Part shown: one piece after another, positions 3,512 to 8,928 of the stretch | Numbering within the stretch: position 1 is the first letter of the stretch | Layout of the letters: each line of letters begins with the position of its first letter | Assembly: GCA_900772625.1 (NCBI GenBank) | Contig: CAAHEQ010000003.1 | Coordinates: 1-11,187, forward strand | Length of the DNA stretch: 11,187 nt | From: Alphaproteobacteria bacterium | GTDB taxonomy: Bacteria; Pseudomonadota; Alphaproteobacteria; CAAHEQ01; UBA3637 | Reading direction: 5' to 3' | Made by a program: the position numbers and the translations under genes | The notes under the pieces: model-generated | Databases searched by the model: none | Told to the model about the DNA's origin: nothing | The model's input: the letters and a program-made list of their open reading frames with translations, nothing else

Positions 3512-6148
3512 ATGAAAAAAATTATCGCACTTTTAAGTTTGACAACGATTTTGTCGGGAGCTCCTTTCGTAGCTTTTGCCGCCGACCCAATGGATCAATC
3601 CGCTGCATATGATAATATGGAAACCAATACGGGATCCGAAACGATGGAACAAAACACGGCGGACGATTCCGACACAATGGAAGATGATATTTCTGATGAT
3701 GATACGTCATCGGCCAGTGATTTTATGACGGGTGCTGAAAATGGCGAAATCCCCACCGCTGGCGAGAGCAATACGGGAATGACCTTTCAAGAGGCAACAG
3801 AAAGGTACAACAGTTTGAAACCTCAACAAGAAAAGTTAGCGACAGATATTGAGGCAAAAGATAATGCGATTGCTAAAGCACAGCAAGATAAAGAAAATGC
3901 TAAAAATGCAGGTGATAAAGACGCATACGATAAAGCTGAAGCTGAAGAAAAAAGGCTGACAGAAGAAAGAAATGCTTTAAGCAGCCAAAAACAAATGATT
4001 GATTCGCAACTCGAGCCAGCAGAAACTCGTATCAATCAAGGTGAAGATGGCGAAGTTCCTGTTGATATTTTGGAGGGAGGAGGCGTGGATGCATGGAAAG
4101 CGGGCGAGATTACGGGCGTGGATTGCTCGGGCGCAAGTAATTTGTTCGAATGCTTGAGAAAAGGCCTTGTTCAAAAAGATAAAGAATTAGATAAAGTTGT
4201 GCGCAACAGAGGCTATGTCAATGTTGGTACACAATCGGGCTATGTCAATGTGGGCAAGCAGTCTGGTTATGTGAAGGTTGGCAAACAATCGGGTTATGTC
4301 AACGTGGGTAAGCAATCGGGCTATGTTCCGACTGCCCGCAACTGGCGTTTGGATCAATATGATACTGCTGCGCAAGACGTTATGTTGGCATTGGATTATC
4401 AAGTTTTGCTCAACAGCTGGTACGGCTATCACTTCTGGGTGATGGATTACGGTTGGGCACGCGAGTATATGCTGACGCCGTGGTCGTTCGGTTATTTGTC
4501 ATATCACCACGCATTGGGCGACACAATGGGCGGCCTGTCCGCGGCCGAGGGCATTTATAACTTGGCTTACAACGGAATTGGACCTGCTATGGGTGTGTTG
4601 TCAGGACTGGTTGGGGTAGGATCAAGCATTTATAATGACGTTTCCCGCGCGATGGACAGCTATGGTTCGTTGCGGTTAAGTCAAGCACGCCGCGAACAAC
4701 AAGAAGCCACCGATGAGTATAATGAGGCGATGGACAGCGCTGAAGAGGCTGAAGCTCGTGCACAAGAGGCTCGAGATCAAGCCGCACTTGCACAAGGGGC
4801 TATTGACGGATTGGATTCGCAAATTGCTGAAGCTGAAGCTAAAGCTGCTGACGCCGCCGCGCGTGAAAAACAAGCTCTTGCAGATGGAGATGCTGAGGCT
4901 GCTGCTGCCGCTAAAGCTGAAAAAGAGCAGGCCTATAAAGACGCTTCCAACTTTAAAACTCAAAAAGAGGCTGCTGAGCGCGAGGTCGCCGCAAAAGATA
5001 TGGAAGCTGGCATATATGACAGAGACGCCGCCGCCAGCAGATTAGCGGCAGATAAAGCGGCTCAACGCTACAGCGATGCTGTCGATCGCGAAAACGCTAC
5101 GATTGCTGATGAAGCAACAGGCGTGACAAAAGCAGAAACAAAATACGCCGAACAACAAAAGAAGACCGAACTGGCACAAAATCAGTACGAAAAAGCGATG
5201 GAAACTGAGGCAAAATATCGTCAAAATGCCGATGCTGCCGCCAAGGATGCGCAAGAAGCTTCTAAAGCTCAAACGGCCGCTTTAGATTCGGCTGACGATT
5301 ACTTAAAACGTGCTAAATCGGCTGAAAATAACGGCGATGCTGAGATGGCTGCCGAATATCGAGCAAAGGCGGCAGAGCAGTCCAAAATTGCTGAGCAAGA
5401 AGGGGATAAGGTTGCTGCTGCAAATAAGGCTGCTGAAGTTTACACAAAAGGTGCTAATCAAGCGGCCGAGATTGTTAAGCAAGCGGGAGACAACTTAACA
5501 AACGCACGTGCAGCTGAGGAAGAGGCAAGACAAGACTTTGAAACGGCGCGCGATGACTTCCTTGTCAAAACAGCAAGAGACGAAAATGACCCAGCGCCTG
5601 AAGTAAAAGCACCAGAACGCCAAGCTGCGGTAGATAAGGCTGCACCACAAGGTGGCAACAAGGGCACGGCGGATAAGGACGCGGGAACAAATAAAAGCTC
5701 CGAGAGCAAGTCGCAAGGCTCATCGGCCAAGAAAGCACCAACTTTCTCGCTCCGCGGGGTCGCAAACGACACAATGGATTTGATCAGCTCGCTGGGCGAT
5801 TACCTTTCAGGTGGAACAAACTCAAAGGGATCAGGCGCTTCTAAAGGGGCTGGCGGAAGTTCATCTGTTGGTGTTTCTCAGTCGCGTGGCGCTTCGGGTG
5901 AAACGTTGGGTGCTTCGGGTACAACGATGGGCGCTTCGGGTACAACGATGGGCGCTTCGGGTACAACGATGGGTGCTTCGGGTACAACGATGGGCGCGTC
6001 AGGTACAACGATGGGCGCTTCGGGTACAACGTTGGGTGCTTCTGGCGAAACAATGGGTACTTCTGGCGAAACGATGGGTACTTCTGGCAAAACGTTGGGC
6101 GCTTCTGGTGAAACAATCGGAACGTCAGGTACAACGTTGGGAAATTAA
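3512..6148 (+). CDS. Large secreted repeat and coiled-coil protein of unknown function, 878 aa
   Basis: I do not recognise a named family. Residues 1-23 are a clear Sec signal peptide (MKKIIALLSL..., cleavage AFA/AD). Then: a very acidic Met/Asp/Glu/Ser/Thr-rich stretch (about 24-80); a first predicted coiled coil (about 88-175); the only two cysteines (Cys205, Cys214), able to form one disulfide; four 9-residue GYVNVGKQS-type repeats (234-269); an aromatic segment rich in Trp and Tyr (about 298-335); a Gly/Ala-rich hydrophobic segment (about 340-385); a long Ala/Glu/Lys/Gln coiled coil (about 388-690); a basic Ser/Gly/Lys linker; and twelve 7-residue repeats G-(A/T)-S-G-x-T-(M/L/I) to the end (793-876). 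No transpeptidase-sorting motif, lipobox or autotransporter barrel is seen. The layout suggests a periplasmic or surface fibrous protein. The gene is monocistronic, with its own strong promoter and terminator. Confidence 0.9.
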   Translation: MKKIIALLSLTTILSGAPFVAFAADPMDQSAAYDNMETNTGSETMEQNTADDSDTMEDDISDDDTSSASDFMTGAENGEIPTAGESNTGMTFQEATERYNSLKPQQEKLATDIEAKDNAIAKAQQDKENAKNAGDKDAYDKAEAEEKRLTEERNALSSQKQMIDSQLEPAETRINQGEDGEVPVDILEGGGVDAWKAGEITGVDCSGASNLFECLRKGLVQKDKELDKVVRNRGYVNVGTQSGYVNVGKQSGYVKVGKQSGYVNVGKQSGYVPTARNWRLDQYDTAAQDVMLALDYQVLLNSWYGYHFWVMDYGWAREYMLTPWSFGYLSYHHALGDTMGGLSAAEGIYNLAYNGIGPAMGVLSGLVGVGSSIYNDVSRAMDSYGSLRLSQARREQQEATDEYNEAMDSAEEAEARAQEARDQAALAQGAIDGLDSQIAEAEAKAADAAAREKQALADGDAEAAAAAKAEKEQAYKDASNFKTQKEAAEREVAAKDMEAGIYDRDAAASRLAADKAAQRYSDAVDRENATIADEATGVTKAETKYAEQQKKTELAQNQYEKAMETEAKYRQNADAAAKDAQEASKAQTAALDSADDYLKRAKSAENNGDAEMAAEYRAKAAEQSKIAEQEGDKVAAANKAAEVYTKGANQAAEIVKQAGDNLTNARAAEEEARQDFETARDDFLVKTARDENDPAPEVKAPERQAAVDKAAPQGGNKGTADKDAGTNKSSESKSQGSSAKKAPTFSLRGVANDTMDLISSLGDYLSGGTNSKGSGASKGAGGSSSVGVSQSRGASGETLGASGTTMGASGTTMGASGTTMGASGTTMGASGTTMGASGTTLGASGETMGTSGETMGTSGKTLGASGETIGTSGTTLGN
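4211..4327 (+). repeat. Tandem 27-bp repeats encoding GYVNVGKQS
   Basis: Four 27-bp units start at 4211, 4238, 4265 and 4292, followed by a partial GYV at 4319-4327. They encode GYVNVGTQS, GYVNVGKQS, GYVKVGKQS and GYVNVGKQS. The alternation of hydrophobic and polar residues with a Gly at the turn suggests short beta strands. The units differ at synonymous positions, so the protein pattern is kept while the DNA has drifted. Confidence 0.9.
5888..6139 (+). repeat. Twelve tandem 21-bp repeats encoding G(A/T)SGxT(M/L/I)
   Basis: Units begin every 21 bp from 5888 to 6119. The protein order is GASGETL, five GASGTTM, GASGTTL, GASGETM, GTSGETM, GTSGKTL, GASGETI and GTSGTTL, ending GN-stop. The middle units are almost identical in DNA while the outer ones vary, as in an array that grows and shrinks in its centre by slippage. 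Each change of one unit keeps the frame. Confidence 0.95.
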
Positions 6149-6184
6149 GGCTCGGTATCGAACCACTTAAATAAAGTACAACAA

Positions 6185-6218
6185 AAAAGCGCTCTTTGAA
6201 AAAAAGGCGCTTTTCTTT
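6185..6218. terminator. Bidirectional intrinsic terminator between the secreted-protein gene and csp
   Basis: AAAAGCGC (6185-6192) pairs with GCGCTTTT (6207-6214); CTTT (6194-6197) and AAAG (6203-6206) extend the stem past a single bulged T. On the plus strand it is followed by CTTT, and on the minus strand by a run of T's, so it can serve both convergent genes. A second small inverted repeat, AGCTG-TT-CAGCT, lies at 6219-6230. Confidence 0.8.
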
Positions 6219-6242
6219 AGCTGTTCAGCTTGTCGCAATTTT

Positions 6243-6452
6243 TTAAGCTTTTAAAGCAATTTTGGACGCCGAGCATCTGCCATTTTCATCGGTGTTCATT
6301 TCAAATTCGACAACATCGTTTTCGTGCAAACCGCGCAAGCCCGATTCGTGCAATGCTGTAATGTGCACAAAAACATCTTTATCGCTGCCCTCTGGCGTGA
6401 TAAAACCATATCCTTTTTTGAAATTAAACCATTTTACTTTTCCGACTGTCAT
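6243..6452 (-). CDS. CspA-family cold-shock protein
   Basis: A 69-residue single cold-shock domain that binds single-stranded RNA/DNA and melts mRNA structure. RNP1 (KGYGFI, residues 13-18) and RNP2 (VFVHI, 27-31) are intact, with the aromatic surface residues Trp8, Phe9, Tyr15, Phe17, Phe28 and His30. Two in-frame ATGs exist, at 6458 and 6452. AAGGAG (6464-6459 on the minus strand) abuts the first with no spacing but is 6 nt from the second, so the ATG at 6452 (MTVGKVKWFNF) is the likely start. The predicted leader is about 55 nt, shorter than the roughly 160-nt thermosensor leader of E. coli cspA, so cold induction by that mechanism is not indicated. The paralogue letter cannot be assigned. 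It is divergent from parC. Confidence 0.95.
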   Translation of the reverse strand: MTVGKVKWFNFKKGYGFITPEGSDKDVFVHITALHESGLRGLHENDVVEFEMNTDENGRCSASKIALKA

Positions 6453-6514
6453 AGTCATCTCCTTACTCGTTAAACATATTTGTCTGGCAGGTTATTCTGC
6501 TACTCGACTCTTTC

Positions 6515-6542
6515 ACTATAGCGCGTTTAGGAAAACTTGCAA
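6515..6542 (-). promoter_or_regulatory. Candidate csp promoter
   Basis: On the minus strand TTGCAA (6542-6537), a 16-bp spacer and TATAGT (6520-6515; 5 of 6 matches). The transcript would start near 6508 and have a leader of about 55 nt with AAGGAG close to its end. Confidence 0.45.
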
Positions 6543-6572
6543 GCAAATAATATTAAAAAATTTTTTATTTGC
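6543..6572. repeat. 8-bp inverted repeat between the divergent csp and parC promoters
   Basis: GCAAATAA (6543-6550) and TTATTTGC (6565-6572) are perfect inverted copies around a 14-bp AT-only centre that includes A6T6. It lies upstream of the csp -35 and overlaps the candidate parC -35. It could bind a regulator or simply be a bent AT-rich upstream element. Confidence 0.4.
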
Positions 6573-6597
6573 ATTTTGGATAAAAAGCGGCTATTAT
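6569..6597 (+). promoter_or_regulatory. Candidate parC promoter
   Basis: TTGCAT (6569-6574), a 17-bp spacer and TATTAT (6592-6597). The -35 is weak (3 of 6) and the -10 good (5 of 6). The start would be near 6603, and GAGGA at 6611-6615 lies 7 nt before the ATG at 6623. Confidence 0.4.
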
Positions 6598-6622
6598 TCA
6601 TTGAAAACAAGAGGATATTGAT

Positions 6623-8857
6623 ATGACTACAGAAGATAAAACACTCGAACAAAAGGAAGAAAAAATCGAACACGCAAAATTAGCAGATGCGCTTTCTGAG
6701 CGGTATTTAGCCTATGCAATGTCGACCATTGTGTCGCGCTCGCTGCCTGATGTGCGGGACGGGCTTAAACCTGTGCACAGACGCTTACTGTTTGCAATGC
6801 GCCATTTAAAGCTGGATCCGAATTCGGGCTTTAAAAAGTGTGCACGTGTGGTCGGCGATGTCATTGGTAAATATCACCCGCACGGCGATACGGCTGTTTA
6901 TGATGCAATGGTGCGTTTGGCACAAGATTTTGCAGTGCGTTATCCGCTTGTGGAAGGTCAAGGCAATTTTGGTAATATCGATGGCGACAGTGCCGCCGCA
7001 ATGCGTTATACAGAGGCTCGCTTAACCGAAATGGCGATGTCGCTCATGGACGGGTTGGACGAAGGCGCTGTGGACTTTGCGCCAACTTATGACGGCTCTG
7101 AAGAAGAGCCCGTTGTGATGCCTGCGGCTTTTCCAAATTTGTTGGCAAATGGCTCGAGCGGTATCGCAGTCGGTATGGCGACTAATATTCCATCTCATAA
7201 TGTGGGCGAGCTGTGTGATGCGCTGAATTATTTAATCAAGCACCCCGATTGCGAATGTGCGCGCTTAATGGATTTCGTGCAAGGACCTGATTTCCCTACA
7301 GGTGGGCTTTTGATGGAAAGTCATGCCACGATTGTCAAAGCGTATGAAAAAGGCCGTGGCGCATTGCGTGTACGTGCTAAGTGGGAAAAAGAGGACTTAT
7401 CGCATGGTCAATATCAAATCGTGATTACCGAGATTCCGTACGGCGTGCAAAAGTCGGACTTGATTGCCAAAATTGCCAAGATGCTGGGCGATAAAAAGTT
7501 GCCGATGCTCGCCGATATTCGCGATGAGTCGGCCGAGGAAATTCGCGTGGTATTAGAGCCTAAAAATCGGACGGTTGAGGCAAACTATTTAATGGAATAC
7601 TTGTTTCAACACACGGACTTGCAAACAACATTCCACTTGAATATGAACGTTTTGGATGCGGACAGCACGCCAAAGGTGATGAGCATTAAGCAAGTTTTGC
7701 AAGCTTTCTTGGCGCACCGAATGGTTGTTTTAACGCGTTGCAGCCAACATCGTTTGGACAAGATTTTGCATCGTATGGAAGTGCTGAAAGGCTTTTTGAT
7801 TACGTATCTGAATTTGGATCGCGTGATTGAAATTATTCGCGGTGAGGACGAGCCTAAACCCCTTTTGATGAAAGAGTTTAACTTATCCGATGTTCAGGTT
7901 GAGGCGATTTTAAATATGAAATTGCGTTCGCTCAGAAAATTGGAAGAAATGCAAATCAAAACCGAGTACGATACTTTGGATGCCGAGCGTCAAGGGCTGG
8001 AGGATTTGCTGGCTCAAGAGCCTTTGCGCTGGCAAAAGATTGCCGAGCAAGTGGCAGAAATTAAAAAACGCTTTGGGCAAAAGACAAAGCTGGGTGCGCG
8101 CAAAACGGTTATTGCCGATGCACCAACAGCGGTAGAAGTGCCTATTGAAGCGATGATTGAAAAAGAGCCTATCACAGTTGTGCTGTCCAAAAAAGGCTGG
8201 ATTCGCGCGCTGAAAGGTCACGTTGATGTTTCCGAGGCGAAGTTCAAGGAAGGTGATGCTTTGCAATTCGCAATCAAAGCGCAAACCACTGATCGGATTT
8301 TGTTCTTCTCAACGGGGGGCAGATTCTATACCGTTATGGGCGATAAAATCGTGGGCGGACGCGGCTTTGGCGAACCTATTCGCTTGTCATTCGACTTGCC
8401 TGAAAACGAAACAATTGTCGCGATGTTTGTTTATAATGCCGATGAAAAGCTCTTAGTGGCATCGCACAAAGGCAAGGGCTTTGTAGTGGCGGCAAAAGAC
8501 GTGGTTGCGCAAACGAAAGCGGGCAAGATTATTTTGAATGTGGCCGATGATGATAAGGCGGCGTTCTGTTTGCCTGTGACGGGTGATATGGTGGCGATTA
8601 TTGGGCAAAATCGCAAGCTGTTGTTGTTCAAGACGGACGAGATTCCGACAATGACACGTGGTGCGGGCGTGATTTTGCAAAAGTACCAAGGTGCTGCTGT
8701 CAGTGATATCGAGTTCTTTAACGAGCAAGAGGGTATGCCTTTTGCTTTTGGAAACGGTACGCGTATCGAACGCGACTTGATCGGTTGGATTGGTAAACGC
8801 GCTCAGGTCGGTAAGATTCCTCCTGTCGGTTTCCCGCGGAGCAATAAGTTTAAATAA
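6623..8857 (+). CDS. parC: DNA topoisomerase IV subunit A
   Basis: A 744-residue type IIA topoisomerase A subunit, near the usual ParC length of about 750; with ParE it decatenates daughter chromosomes using ATP. The winged-helix breakage domain includes SRSLPDVRDGLKPVHRRLL, HPHGD and AAMRYTEARL, with catalytic Tyr129 and partner Arg128. The quinolone-contact positions equivalent to E. coli ParC Ser80/Glu84 are Thr90 and Asp94. The tower and coiled-coil regions (about 160-500) and a C-terminal beta-pinwheel (about 505-740) follow. The GyrA-box QRRGGKG needed for DNA wrapping is replaced by GGRGFGEP, which marks ParC rather than GyrA. The ATG at 6623 has GAGGA 7 nt upstream. The gene is single, with no parE beside it and no clear terminator; the following gene has its own promoter. 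Confidence 0.95.
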   Translation: MTTEDKTLEQKEEKIEHAKLADALSERYLAYAMSTIVSRSLPDVRDGLKPVHRRLLFAMRHLKLDPNSGFKKCARVVGDVIGKYHPHGDTAVYDAMVRLAQDFAVRYPLVEGQGNFGNIDGDSAAAMRYTEARLTEMAMSLMDGLDEGAVDFAPTYDGSEEEPVVMPAAFPNLLANGSSGIAVGMATNIPSHNVGELCDALNYLIKHPDCECARLMDFVQGPDFPTGGLLMESHATIVKAYEKGRGALRVRAKWEKEDLSHGQYQIVITEIPYGVQKSDLIAKIAKMLGDKKLPMLADIRDESAEEIRVVLEPKNRTVEANYLMEYLFQHTDLQTTFHLNMNVLDADSTPKVMSIKQVLQAFLAHRMVVLTRCSQHRLDKILHRMEVLKGFLITYLNLDRVIEIIRGEDEPKPLLMKEFNLSDVQVEAILNMKLRSLRKLEEMQIKTEYDTLDAERQGLEDLLAQEPLRWQKIAEQVAEIKKRFGQKTKLGARKTVIADAPTAVEVPIEAMIEKEPITVVLSKKGWIRALKGHVDVSEAKFKEGDALQFAIKAQTTDRILFFSTGGRFYTVMGDKIVGGRGFGEPIRLSFDLPENETIVAMFVYNADEKLLVASHKGKGFVVAAKDVVAQTKAGKIILNVADDDKAAFCLPVTGDMVAIIGQNRKLLLFKTDEIPTMTRGAGVILQKYQGAAVSDIEFFNEQEGMPFAFGNGTRIERDLIGWIGKRAQVGKIPPVGFPRSNKFK

Positions 8858-8865
8858 GACTTCTC

Positions 8866-8894
8866 TTGACGAAGCAAATTTGATCATATATCAT
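8866..8894 (+). promoter_or_regulatory. Near-consensus promoter of the cysteine-rich prepilin-like gene
   Basis: TTGACG (8866-8871), a 17-bp spacer and TATCAT (8889-8894; 5 of 6). The same -35 and spacing are used by the large secreted-protein gene (3448-3476). A tandem 7-bp repeat ATCATAT x2 (8883-8896) overlaps the -10. Transcription should start near 8901; AGGGG at 8919-8923 lies 5 nt before the ATG at 8929. Confidence 0.7.
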
Positions 8895-8928
8895 ATAGAA
8901 ATGAAATCGTTTTGATTTAGGGGTAAAA

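Noticed and set aside
4676..5772. Several 70-110 codon frames on both strands across the coiled-coil region
   Set aside because: Caused by Ala/Glu/Lys-rich low-complexity coding; none has a ribosome site or recognisable domain.
5811..6170. Plus-strand +2 frame with a VLRVQRWA-type repeat and minus-strand repeat frames over the same tract
   Set aside because: A 21-bp repeat is periodic in all frames. Only the frame of 3512-6148 continues a signal-peptide protein with its own promoter and terminator.
6262..6621. 119-codon plus-strand frame over csp and the parC promoter region
   Set aside because: It is antisense to an unmistakable cold-shock protein and runs through the intergenic promoters.
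8453..8887. 144-codon minus-strand frame over the end of parC
   Set aside because: Opposite a well-conserved parC C-terminal domain, with no promoter or family match.
8901..8915. Four-codon upstream frame (ATG AAA TCG TTT TGA) at the predicted start of the Cys-rich gene transcript
   Set aside because: It has no ribosome site and could only be read if the transcript began exactly there. Too short to support as a leader peptide.
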